The notes under the pieces are model-generated. The model searched no databases and had not been told where the DNA came from. It worked only from the letters and a program-made list of their open reading frames with translations. 64,000 nucleotides of DNA from Leptidea sinapis (taxonomy: Eukaryota; Arthropoda; Insecta; Lepidoptera; Pieridae): positions 5,146,001 to 5,210,000 of the forward strand of contig NC_066296.1 in assembly GCF_905404315.1 (NCBI RefSeq), written 5' to 3'. Positions 41,735 to 53,239 of the stretch are shown one piece after another. A program made the position numbers and the translations under genes. Each line of letters begins with the position of its first letter. Within the stretch, counting starts at the first letter, position 1.

Positions 41735-42240
41735 AGATCTGTTTTACACGCTTTTTATTAGCTTCGCCTGTATGTATCCGACACATTTGGGCGCGATTTT
41801 GACCCAATTTAAACAGCTAGGTTTCGTTCAAACTTCGTACATCTTAGATTTATCCAGGACCGATGACAATACGTTAATTTGATAAAATTATTCCATTTTT
41901 CAATTTGCAGAATAAGATTTTTGTCAATTTATATAATTTTCATCTGTCGTCTATGAGGCAGGAATTGATGTTAATTTTAAATTACAACCATTGTCTTTAA
42001 CCGATTTATTATTACGATTGTACTAAAAAGCGTGTTTTTTAGTTTTTTTTTTAACTACTATTTATTTTGTTGATCTTTTGTGATGGTGACACTTTACTGC
42101 TAAGTGTGCGAGAACTTTTCTCACTTTAATTAATTAAATAATTACAATAACTATGCCGAGGAGAAAACGACCTGACTTTGGTCGTCTCATTCAATCAAAC
42201 GTGCGAAGAGCTACCTCAACAATAGGGTGCATATTTTTCG
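41735..42240 (+). mobile_element. Helitron piece with the start of a Rep/helicase-type frame
   Basis: An ATG at 42153 opens MPRRKRPDFGRLIQSNVRRA. The MPRRKR-x-D-x-GR start resembles the beginning of the large Helitron protein in insects. After about 25 codons it runs into repeat sequence (GCATATTTTTCGAAATAATT, as at 24740), and the rest of the protein is missing. The upstream AT-rich leader is also typical. Identification rests on a short match. Confidence 0.45.
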
Positions 42241-42304
42241 AAATAATTCATGATATTATGATATATTATTGACAAATTCATAAACAACATGATTTTATTT
42301 ATTA

Positions 42305-42755
42305 CTAGCTGACCCAGCAAACGTCGTATTGCCATATAACATATTGAAAAAAATCAATCATTAAAATTTTGATGCAACCGATTGTCAGACCTGCCAAATT
42401 TATCGTACTATAATAATTGTATTCGATTGCCATCTTGCAACCCTATATCAGTTAGGTGGATGGAACAGAATAATATAAAAATTGTGATACAAAAATAGTT
42501 GTAGATCGTAGAAAGGCGAAAATTTAAATTTGTATGTGTTTTTCAATGTTGAATTATAATAAAATAAAAAAAAAATCCAAAAATTCAAAAAAAAAATTGG
42601 GGTGGATTACCCTTAACATTTAGGAGGATGAAAAATAGATAGTAGTCGATTCTCAGACCTACTGAATATGCATATAAAATTTGGTAAAAATCAGTAAAGC
42701 CGTTTCGGAGGAGTAAGGTAACTAACATTGTGACACGAGAATTTTATATATAAGA
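42305..42755 (-). mobile_element. Non-autonomous Helitron, tandem copy 1
   Basis: Minus strand: starts TCTTATATATAAAATTCTCG and ends TTTGCTGGGTCAGCTAG. Internally it has ACCCTTAACATTTAGGAGG on the plus strand. It directly abuts the next copy. Confidence 0.7.
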
Positions 42756-43040
42756 TTAGCTGACCGAGCAAACGTTGTATTGCCGATATTAAAATCGCGA
42801 TAAAAAAGTAACTGTTGATCGTAGATGGGTGAAAATTTGAAGTTGTATGAATTTTTAATTTAAAAAAAATTCAAAAAAATAAAATAAAAAATTGGCGTGG
42901 ACCACCCTTAACATTTAGGGGGATGAAAAATAGATGTTGTCCGATTCTCAGACCTACCCAATATGCACTCAACATTTCATGAGAATCGGTCAAGCCGTTT
43001 CGAAGGAGTTTACCTACAAACACCGCGACATGAGAATTTT
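42756..43040 (-). mobile_element. Non-autonomous Helitron, tandem copy 2
   Basis: Its 3' end (minus strand) reads CTCGGTCAGCTAA, a changed CTAG. The body matches 23053-23394. Its 5' end is replaced at about 43040 by another Helitron-type end, AACGTCTGTTGGGTCAGCTAG (plus strand, to 43064). Confidence 0.65.
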
Positions 43041-43069
43041 CAAAAAACGTCTGTTGGGTCAGCTAGTAT

Positions 43070-44305
43070 AGAATAATAATGACACAGTATTCTAGCTGAC
43101 AAACCGTGCAAAAGAGACGAAAATCTTAAACGGAGATACAGCAAGATAGAAAAGGAATGCGAGTATGTTGTTTCTGTTACCAATTTTGATGACAAGTAGT
43201 AAACAGTCAGCCACGCATGGCCTTGTATTTTGAATACTAACACATTGACTACGAAATTTGATAACACATTTATCATTCCGTGCTGAGCGCTTTCAGAGAA
43301 ATGACGTATCACAGTTTGTCACGCGCGCTTCATTTACAATACTAGCATATTTCATTGTAATTCAAAAGAGTAATATGTGCAATAAACAAGTCTCATAGTT
43401 TAACAACCATTGGTTCATTTTATGTTAAATGTATTCTGTGAACACATTTCGACACATGTTATGCATCTTGCAAAATAAATTTTACTGATGGTGTCGGTCC
43501 AATGTGGTACTTGCAAACGCTGCTTTTTAATTTTTGTAGGTGCTGAAAGAAGGGCAGCTTGGAAGTGTCAACGTTGTCATAATCCACCAAGTCAGCCTTC
43601 AGTCAGGCCTTCGTCTGACCCACCTACATCCAATGAAAGAGTTTCTTGATGTGAAACAGATGCTATCGGGATTCCGACACTCATTGAAGGTATCAAAATT
43701 ATGAAAATAACACTTAACCTCAAATCCTCTTGTAAATTTAAAAGTCAAGTTATCACTGACGTCCAAAATCGATTATATAAAGCCTACAAAACCTTGCAAA
43801 CAATGAACAGAGATAAAGATTACAATAATATTGAGATAAAAGGAGTGCCTTGTAAGACGATAAAAATGTTTACCTATAAGTATTAGATTCTGTATTCAAA
43901 GCTGTGAAATACAATATTCCCAAGTCATATTTAAGTATATTTCAAGGATTCTTACTCATAATTCTTTAGATAAATAACTTTTAATAAGTTTTACTGACTT
44001 ATATGTGACGGAAGATATCATTGTGGCGGTAGGATCTCCCAAAGTTTTTATGCTTTCCTGTTTAAAGAATATAAATATGTAATACCGTTTATATGTAGTA
44101 ACGTTTGGATTAAGCAAAAAAATAATACCTAATGTAAGAAAGAACAACAAATCTAAAGTTTTTATAATATTCAAATTCACTGATTTAAATAAGATTGGTT
44201 AGAGTTACCGTTAATTACTGAGTAACACTATTTGTAATTTATTCTTATAATTTTGGTGAGTACCAACTATATAAATTTTTCTGATAAATGTTCATCTGTC
44301 ACTAA
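43070..44305. other. No gene seen
   Basis: AT-rich. The frames at 43040-43312, 43701-43886 and 43956-44180 have no recognisable content. Confidence 0.45.
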
Positions 44306-44310
44306 TTATC

Positions 44311-44569
44311 TCTAATGTATAAAATTCTCGTGTCATGGAATTTTGAGTGCATATTGGGTTGGTCTGAGAATCGGACAACATCTATTTTCATCCCCCTAAA
44401 TGTTAAGGGTGGTCCACACGAATTTTTTTTTTATTTTTTTTTAATTGTTTGATTATGTATCAGCATTAAAAAATACATACAACTTCAAATTTTGACCCAT
44501 CTACGATCAACAGATACTTTTGTATCGCGATTTTAATATCGGCAATACAACGTTTGCTGGGTCAGCTAG
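44311..44569 (+). mobile_element. Non-autonomous Helitron (first family)
   Basis: Starts TCTAATGTATAAAATTCTCG, ends TTTGCTGGGTCAGCTAG and is followed by T. The interior shares AATCGGACAACATCTATTTT and CATCTACGATCAACAG with 46517-46789. Confidence 0.75.
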
Positions 44570-44918
44570 TTATTACAAAAAGGTTGTGGGCTTCTGCTTT
44601 GCAATGTGGCTTATGGACCGGTTTCTTTTGTTCTCTTGTTTTACCTGCTCTCCGAATACCTACGCTCATTAGAGTAACCTCACTGTTTGACTCTGTCAAT
44701 TGCATGCTAAAAATTAATATTAGTTACATCTTTGTATCAATGGACTCAATTTTTTTATTTGTATCATATACTACGCTCTCATTGCTTCTCAATCTACATC
44801 GACTTAATAAGTTACAATTAATTAAATTTCGTAATGTCAAATTTTATATCAGAATGCTGGAGTTCTGCATAAAAACTTCCACTTTCTACTTTAATATAAT
44901 ATCTCTGAAATAATTATG

Positions 44919-45265
44919 ATATGTGGTACGCTACTTGCGTCGACAATCTGGCTCCTTCTCATGTCCAAGTTACGTCAGTTGGTGCTGGGGCTGCTGCTTC
45001 GACTGCCGAAGACAGCAAGCGTCGCAAATATGTTGGTCTCAGTGAATCATACATCTTTGTGGCGTTTGGTGTCGAGACACTTGGCCCGTGGGGCCCAGAG
45101 GCGCGGAGAATATTCAAAATACTATCTTCGCGCCTCAATAAGGCTACTGGAAACCCAAGCGCTGGCAGCTATTTCGGTCAACGGATCAGCCTAGCTATCC
45201 AACGCGGTGATGCTGCTAGTATTCTTGGTACGCTTCCACGTAATGATAGTTTTAATTTTATGTAG
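44919..45265 (+). mobile_element. Retroelement C-terminal domain fragment
   Basis: The frame encodes MWYATCVDNLAPSHVQVTS, then KRRKYVGLSESYIFVAFGVE and ATGNPSAGSYFGQRISLAIQ-RGDAASILGT. The pattern VETLGxWGxxA...GxxxGxYxxQRxSxAxQRGNAASxxGT is a recurring C-terminal region of invertebrate retroelement polyproteins. It is open to a stop at 45263-45265 but is 5'-truncated. Confidence 0.6.
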
Positions 45266-45294
45266 CCGTAGTATTGTAAATATAGTTATAAGAT

Positions 45295-45519
45295 TTGTTT
45301 TGTTTGAATAATAAATGTTTAAATCTCTTTAATAATTATGATATTGTAATTATTACTGAAACGTGGTTATTGGACATAATTGAGGATTGTGAATTTTTTG
45401 ATAGTCGGTACATTGTATGGCGCCGTGGCTGTGATTATGTACGCAGCCGCAAAACTAACGGTGGAGGAGTCCTTATTACTGCGAAATCTTCCAGTTACAG
45501 CTTCTTCCTTCCATTCTAA
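45295..45519 (+). mobile_element. LINE endonuclease fragment
   Basis: The frame reads NNYDIVIITETWLLDIIEDC, then FFDSRYIVWRRGCDYVRSRK and GGGVLITAKSS, the first half of an AP-type endonuclease (TETWL is its active-site block). About 45590-45660 keeps AKFNRLCTLINNNSARNYYLW, the spacer before the RT, after stops. Confidence 0.7.
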
Positions 45520-46516
45520 ATCTATGGTTATAATAATATAATTAATATAATATGAGGCCATGATTTATGTTGTAGATAAAAATTCATTATTTTTTAGGGC
45601 GAAATTTAATCGTTTATGTACCCTTATAAATAATAATTCGGCTCGAAATTACTATCTTTGGCAGCCTTTAATCTATCTAACCACGAATCTATAGATTAAC
45701 GCACTGTTTCTATGGGAAATTTAGTCACTGCTTTTTATAGAGATTTCTTACTAGATTATTTCTCGCTATTGGTATGTCGTTTAGGACAGGTCATGTATTC
45801 AACTGACAATAATCCATTGTAGCCCAAGAAATCTGGGCTAGACCGTCTTGCCCAGATTTCTAGGCTAGACGTGAGCTAACTTTCAACTCTTTTAAAGTAC
45901 CGAAGGGTTACTTTCAGCAAAGCGCTGTTAGTGCCTACCGTGTGCCCAAGTGCAGTCTTGCTAGACATACAAAGGCCAAATCTTTGGACATAAAAGGTTA
46001 CCCTGGGGCACTCCTCTTCGCGTCAGTATTGTCCAAATATCAATCCAGTTTAACCATTGCTGTACAAAGAGCGTATAAAAAAATTAACTTATTATCCTAG
46101 TTTTATAAACTATATAAATATATTTTTAATTACTTACCTTGATTGTTGAGTGCTTTCATATTTGTACGCGTTCCAGTAAATAATTTATAAGTACTTATAT
46201 TATTATTATGTAAATAATAACACTGAATCAAACCTAAGTATCTTTTTATCGAATTACAAATAATAATAAGGTTGTAGTGTGCAGGTAAGTCGCTAAAGAT
46301 GATTGAAAATTATTAGTATGAGTATCTTAATAACAATTACTGAAAACCCAAAGTCCTCGAATTGTAACGAACGTCATGTTAATAGAGCTAACATTTACAA
46401 TAAACTTTATTCTATAATAGATACTCCAAAAAAATTCATACCATGACCACTCCCGTCAAGATGGAAAATGCATGATGATCCGTTTTGGTGCCTATATTTA
46501 GAGGTAAATCGATATC

Positions 46517-46789
46517 TCTAATATATAAAATTCTCGTTTCATGGTGTTAAACTTTGAACTCCTCCGAACCGGCTGGACCGATTCTCATTAAATTTTGAGT
46601 GCATATCCACACGGATATGGTCCACACGATTTTTTTTTAATTTTTTTTTTGACATTTTTTATTTAAATTTGTTAGATTATGAGTCAGCATTAAAAATAGA
46701 TACAACTTCAAATTTTCACCCATCTACGATCAACAGTTACTTTTTTATCGCGATTTTAATATCAGCAATACGTTTGCTGGGTCAGCTAG
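46517..46789 (+). mobile_element. Non-autonomous Helitron (first family)
   Basis: Starts TCTAATATATAAAATTCTCG and ends TTTGCTGGGTCAGCTAG before T. One region duplicates CCACACGGATATGGTCCACA. It is followed after 7 bp by another Helitron. Confidence 0.75.
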
Positions 46790-46796
46790 TTATATA

Positions 46797-47216
46797 TCTC
46801 GTAAAAGCGAAATACCACTGACTCACTCACTGACTAATCACGAAATCTCAGAAACTACAAAGCCTACAAACTTGAAATTTGGAAAGTAGGTTCTGTTAGG
46901 ACGTAGGTGTCAGCTAAGAAACAGATTTGAGAAAATCCTCCCCTGAGGGGGTGAAAGATGGCGGCGTGAAAGAAAGTCCTATGTTTTTAAAGTTAGAGAC
47001 GTGAAAATCGACATTAAGGTTATTAGCATTAAATAATAATAATCTGTATAAGTCATTTTGGAAAATCCCCTTTTAAGGGTGGCAAAATAGGGTAGGGGGG
47101 CTAAAGTTTGTATAGAAAAGTTGTAATTATAGTTAAGTTTAATGCCCTTCCAGCAGGAAAATAATCTCATAGGAAGTCGGAAATTATACACGGACGAAGT
47201 CGCGGGCAACTGCTAG
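46797..47216 (+). mobile_element. Non-autonomous Helitron, fourth family
   Basis: Starts TCTCGTAAAAGCGAAATACC and ends CGAAGTCGCGGGCAACTGCTAG before T. It contains TCAGCTAAGAAACAGATTTG. No coding sequence. Confidence 0.7.
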
Positions 47217-47219
47217 TAA

Positions 47220-48905
47220 TTTTTTATAAACAAGCGCGGCTTCGGACTTTGTTCTACAGAAGCAGATTCGATTTAACATATTTTGCACATTTATCTGTTT
47301 TATCTTTGAGAGGCTTCTTGAACGTTGAGTGACGTGACATACATCGATATGTATGTGCGTGCCGTACGATACTTGAGATGAACAAAAGCATAAGTGGTTT
47401 ATGTCGATTTCTTGATTTTTACGTCATCGTAAAGAGCAACACTTACATTAGCTCAATTTTTTTCAGATTTTTCTTACAAGTACTTTCGTAAGGGAGAAGT
47501 GTTAAAATTTGTTATTTGTGTATTTCTACGTATGACAAAAATATTTTGACTTAAAAAGTAGTTTTATGGATTACACGGAAAAAATTGCTAATATCCACGA
47601 TAATAGTTTGACAACTTTTTATACCTAAAGAAGTGTTTTTATTAATTTTAGTAAACCTATAAAAGCTTTTTTTGTCATAAAATTTTTGATGTTGTAGTTT
47701 AATTAAACATTATAACAACACTTTACCTTGTTCGAAATTATTGTTCCCCACAAACTATCGCGATTATCACTCAATGTGATGGAAACTTTACTACATTTTA
47801 AGCGTAATATAGATAACGGCTTTGTTCCCCAAAAAATAAAAATGTTTAATTCAAGTAAGCTTGCATACTTAAGAATTGCCTGTAAGGAATCCGAGCTATG
47901 TCCAAATACGATTTCAGTGCGGGACCGGTGTCGTTGCAGATTTCATTGCATAACCTTTAGTTATTTGCCCAAATAAGAACACTATTGATGGTATTATCAG
48001 CTAATGATATTGATTTAAAGTATCAAGTAAATTATAATAATATTATCAAAGGAGTAAGACCATTGTAACCCTCAACAGATATTTTATATTCTATCCAAAG
48101 AAAATGCTCTCAATTGGAATAACTGACATACCTCGAAACGTAGATGAATGCGCAGGACAAATTTACGAGCACCAAAATATAATCCCATTACCTTTTAACT
48201 GTTACAAATACCGGTCCAATTATTATTAGTGGTTACAGATACAAATAAGGTTGATCTAGTGAAGCTACTAAGTCTCCACCTTTGCTTATAGACAAAGGAA
48301 ACGTTAAACCTAGGAAAGAAAAGCAAATACTTGTAAATGGTCAGCTGTTAAGTGAAAATATACAAATGACGTTGTACTAGGTCACCATCCACTATGTTTG
48401 GCATTCGTGGACTGTGAGAAAGACCGAACCATGGATCAAGTGATAGGTCTCCTGATCTCTATAACGAAAAGCGATAAGCGCTGCGAGAGCAACGTTATGT
48501 ACAGAGACTACACCCTTACAGAGGCACCATGACTTTAACCTACCGCTGTTCAACCCCGATGTGAAGTCATATGCCATTAGGGACTGCTGTTCTATTAGGA
48601 CGAAACCATTAAGAAATTGAATATTTAGCTATATGAAGTTCGAATGAAAGCGATTTGCAAGGACGTTGAGAAGCAGTTGAGAAGACAAGCAATGACGTTA
48701 GCCGACAGCTGGTCACGTGGGAATAATTGTAGGAAGATCAGACACGTTTGGCAACGAGTTCCGGTCAAAGGCTTGGGCTTTCTTCTGGAGGATTCGACTA
48801 GAATCTGCCGATGCCGAGGTAGTGGATGGTAGTGGCACTGTTAACAGGTATTTATTCTGTTTTTATTTGTTCTGAGTTGTTGAGAATAACCCTAAGGATC
48901 AAGTC
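47220..48905. other. No gene recognised
   Basis: An 82-codon plus frame (47728-47976) and GC-richer text at 48370-48840 suggest old mobile elements, but I recognise no motif. Confidence 0.4.
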
Positions 48906-48910
48906 ATATC

Positions 48911-49503
48911 TTTTATCTACACCCATGCTTTAAATCCTCTATTAAAGATTCTGAAACAGTTAGCTTATTGCCAACATTAAAACAACCAATGTTCTAATAA
49001 CCAATACATCATCCAAAAGAGTGCTGTAATGTTGTACTGAATTTCATAACAACACTCCTATTTTTTTTTCATTCCCTTCATGCTCAAAGAGTTTTAACAG
49101 ACAGCCACATTCGTATTGCTCGATGCGTGGCATCTGTATGAATTTCAAAAAAAGAAAATTTTGGTTTACGCCCGTTCCACACCACCAGAACGTCGCGCGC
49201 CGTAAAAAAAAGTATATTATTAGCTTATCCCCGCCATTTTTCTTCGATATTTTCATTGTTTTGTTTACAAAAAATGAGCGATTAATTTCCAAAAGAACAT
49301 AATATTCAAGTGAATTTTAATTATTGCACTATACAAAATGTAAATTACTACTAAAATAAATATTTTTTTCATTAATACTTAGTTTATTTGTATATAATCA
49401 GCAATGAATGATATTAGGTTACTACTAGGACTGGCTGCTTTAATGTTAGCAGTAAGCTGTTTCAGAATCTTTTAGAAGATTCATATTCTGGGTGTAGATA
49501 AAG
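48911..49503. mobile_element. 593-bp element with ~70-bp terminal inverted repeats
   Basis: The left arm (48911-48984) and right arm (49430-49503) are inverted copies: TTATCTACACCC, AAAGATTCTGAAACAG and ACATTAAA appear in both. The interior is AT-rich with no transposase. The flanks do not give a clear target duplication, so the superfamily is unknown. Confidence 0.7.
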
Positions 49504-49509
49504 TCTTGT

Positions 49510-51860
49510 ATGCAACTGTTGATAATTAGGTATTAAAACACTCATGTGATACTATTATCACACTCGGCTTCGCCTCGTATGATAAACCTACATTCGTGTT
49601 TTAATGCCCCTTATTACACAACAGTTGCATAAATAACTATTAAAAATACCCCACCTTAGCGTACTGGCGATGGGAACATCGCGAGTACAATTAATTAATC
49701 GCGAGTTTTTCTCAATGAATGTTTGAATGTGACCTCCGCTTTTGAATGAGATACCGACCGTATCAATATGAATAATAGAAAGAAATGGGTCAACCCAACA
49801 CAAATAACAGATATCTATCGTATTATCAATGAGTTCAAGATATTTTTTCATCTGAAAAATCGCGTCCATCAGGTGAGCTAAAAATTAGATTAAAAATCCC
49901 AATGAGATCGTGCAACGCTGACCATATCGTTTGTTCCCTGTGGAACGTGAGATAATCCGGGATATAATTTTAGACTCAAAAGAAGATGGCATAATAAGAG
50001 ATAGCTCTTCCCCGTTACTTTACTAGATAAGAATAATGATGGCACGGACCGACTTTGCGTTGATTTCCGAAAGTTTAATTCAAACACCGTTAGAGACAAT
50101 TTATCCTTCACCCCTTATAACATACCAAAGTGATAGATTAGGCAAAGCTTAAGATTCGAGCCGATTTAAATTGAAACTACAACGAATTTAAGTGAAGATT
50201 TAATCTTTTTAAATTAAATAGATTCATTGCTACTGTTAACAGTATATCACACGGCTTGGTTAACCAAGCTGTGTGATATCGTCTCACGACCTTCGTGACC
50301 ATTAAAAGCCTCATTTGTTTTTATCCGGATTGAAGTGAAAAACATGCGCAGCATTCCACACCCTGTTATTTCCGTGATTTAATTCCTTGAATGATTTTGA
50401 AGGTCAGTTTCGTGATATAAAATGTTGCTACGCTGTGTACAGCTTTTGATGATGACGAACAAGAGATCAGTTAAATAAATCAAAAATAATTTTCAATGTA
50501 AATCCTAATATAGATTTCTTGTGTGGTATTTGTTCTCTTTCATTGGTTTTCTGTGAGTAGGTGAGCTGTTTTTTAGAAAACCTAAAGAAGAAATTAAAAT
50601 TATACCTAATATTGGAATAAAGTAATCCGCTAACAGTACCCTAATTATAGTTAACCTTAATGGATTTTTGTGTTCAATTTCACGTAGCACGGTAATAACC
50701 GTGCTTAAAGGTTTAGTGAAAATATACTGCTCATAAGAAGAGTAACGCTCATAAAAATCGTGTTAAGTATCTAGTAGTATTTTGAGGAGTTTTGAGATAT
50801 TAACTTTTATGTTTCAACAGTGAGTAACATTATTTCTCGCCACCCTCAATAGCGTATAAATTTAAGTTTACGTAATTGTTCGTGGTTAGAATTCAAATTT
50901 TAATGTGTGAAAATAATTTAATACTACCGTCAATATTAAAAAGAGTTAACCTTTGTAAATTTAATACAGATACCGTGTAAAATATAGCTAAGTTAAATCT
51001 GTATGGTTTGCTTTGCTGCAAGTGTTGAACAATTACTTATAGCAACATCTACATTACCAAAGTAGAATTAAGGTGTTGTAAATATTTCGGTTCTAACGAA
51101 TAATTAACGAAACGATATTACGAATTAAGATCGTAACAGGCTTATATTATCTTTTCTTATTTTTATTTTTTGATCTTAATTTGATAGATTCTATAAAATA
51201 TTACGACAGGACTATAGTTACGTTAAGGTGAGATTTATTCCTATCTCAAACGTAATGAGTCTCGTTATACCTACTGAGCATGTGGGAAGCTTTAAGTTGA
51301 TGTTACAGTTCTAATAATTAATAGTTTTAAATAATTTTATTAGCATAGGAGCCCGTGTGACAATGAGGCTTATGCAATGGTAGACTGCCCCTGAGCAGTT
51401 AGACTATGTGTTAGTGATGTAGTTGAAATCTTTTCATATCAACCTATTGAAAATTTTATTCATATTTGAGAAATGGACAGGGATGAGGCATTAAGTGATC
51501 ATTGTCCAGTGGGGTTCCTTATTTCGGTCAGGATTGACCGAACGAGCGATTAGTTTAGTCTGTTGATGATAAGCCCGTAAAATTTGTAAAAAGATAGTGA
51601 ATTAATGGAATAATCAAGACTATAAATATTTTAATAAATTATACGAGTATTGAACCGTAAGGAGTTTAGAATTTTATGAAATATCTTTAATGATTTTTTT
51701 GTTATTTTCATTGTTCAATGGATCCAACTGCGTGACACTGACTAGTGGTGTTACAAAGTGTCACCTGCATTTGCCGCTTTGTCTGGCATAATGTGCAGCA
51801 GATACCGAAAAGGCATGGAGCATTGCCATGGGCGCGATGTGTGATACATGTAATGTGATG
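49510..51860. other. AT-rich stretch, no gene seen
   Basis: No domain-bearing frame. It contains a 36-bp palindrome at 50244-50279 (ATATCACAC-x-GCTTGGTT and its inverse with one mismatch). Confidence 0.5.
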
Positions 51861-51864
51861 TGTG

Positions 51865-52070
51865 TACATCCAAATGGTGGGGATGATATCCAAGCTTGTG
51901 GCATGTCGTGCGAAGGTGGAATTCGGCGGCAGGAATCAGGTGAAGCAGCTCTTCGGAACATTCCCCATGATAAATGCGGTAGAGGACATACAATGAAGCG
52001 ATGTCTCTACGCAGCGCCAAGTGATCCAGCCGTTCACAGAGCAGTAGGTCCCTGACAATTCCCCACTGTC
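51865..52070 (-). mobile_element. CR1/Jockey-like LINE ORF2 fragment
   Basis: The minus frame reads LRRDIASLYVLYRIYHGECS, then ELLHLIPAAEFHLRTTCHKL and GYHPHHLDV. It is the same region as the LINE at 18 kb. Truncated at both ends. Confidence 0.75.
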
Positions 52071-52331
52071 ACCCTTCCAAGTGGAGGAAGGTTTCATCTT
52101 AGAGTTTCATATTTTTGGATGCTGCCTTAGATTGCGCTTAGGCGAAGCGACCGTATGGGCGGAGAAATCGCTGGAAAGCGAGGGTGCATCCACTTCCGAT
52201 GCAGAACGTTTGGAAATATGATGATATGATTTGTGACTTTTGGGCCCACTACTTTTCTCAATGGTTCCATCGAATGCGACGATGTGTAGAGGGGAACGGA
52301 GATTACTTCAAAAAACAATAAAAGTATTGGC

Positions 52332-52899
52332 AACTTTCTAGATTAAGCCGTTTTCCATTTTCTAAACATTTTCAGTGTTACCTAGGTACAAAGCTTCCTG
52401 ACGCCTAAATTCTCGTGTAATATTTTTTAAACTTGACTCATACCAATGCCTAGGCATGCCCGTATCTTCTGATAGGTCACTCTCTTATCTTTCTCTATCC
52501 TGCGTCGCACAGCACTGATGTTATCTTCAGTAGTCGCTGTTAAAGGATGTCCCTCACGCGGATCATCATTGCGATTGGTACGTCCACGCTTAAACTCGTT
52601 AAACCAATTGTAATTAGTGGCACGAGATGGGGCTTCATAAAGAAATACTTATCGCAGCCTATCATAGCTTTGTTGTTGAGTAAGCCCACAACAAAAGTCA
52701 TAATAAATCATTGACCGAAAATTTTCTCGCGATAGGTTCATTTTCACGTGTAACAAGAGTTTTAGATTTGCCGCCAATTCACAAAAACAAAATATGACAA
52801 ATGATTGCAATACACTATAGTAGGTTACCAAAGAGTTCTAAATTCTAAACTTTCTACATTAAGCCGTTTTTGATTTTCTAAACATTTTCAGTGTTACCT
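52332..52899 (-). mobile_element. Mariner N-terminal relic between 52-bp direct repeats
   Basis: The minus strand holds MNLSRENFRSMIYYDFCCGL, then TQQQSYDRLR and, in other frames, FNEFKRGRTN-like text (NWFNEFKRGRTNRNDDPREG), the helix-turn-helix part of a mariner transposase, cut off before the catalytic domain. Nearly identical 52-bp direct repeats (52332-52383 and 52848-52899; both contain TCTAAACATTTTCAGTGTTA) bound it. Confidence 0.65.
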
Positions 52900-53239
52900 T
52901 ACTTTAAATTTGCTAAAATCTGTGATAATCATAATGTTAACACCAGGAAGTCACAGTCAAAGTCAAATATTTTCTCTTTATTCAATTAGGCTTAAGCTTA
53001 GCGCTTTTGAATCGTCACCACAAATATTTCTTTTAAATTACTGAATTTTCCATAATATCTTCGTAAAAATATGAGCTCGTGAGAATTAACTTCATTTAAC
53101 TTTAGCCACTCTTTTCAATAAAATAGAGTATTTTACAATGGATGTAATACGTAGGTCAAAAATTTTGCGTAACTTAAAAAAACAACATTTTATAACCAAA
53201 ATAGCCTTTTGAATATTAGCAAAAAATATATTACTCCCC

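Noticed and set aside
44554..44913. 119-codon plus frame
   Set aside because: It begins inside the 3' end of a Helitron and is AT-driven; no domain.
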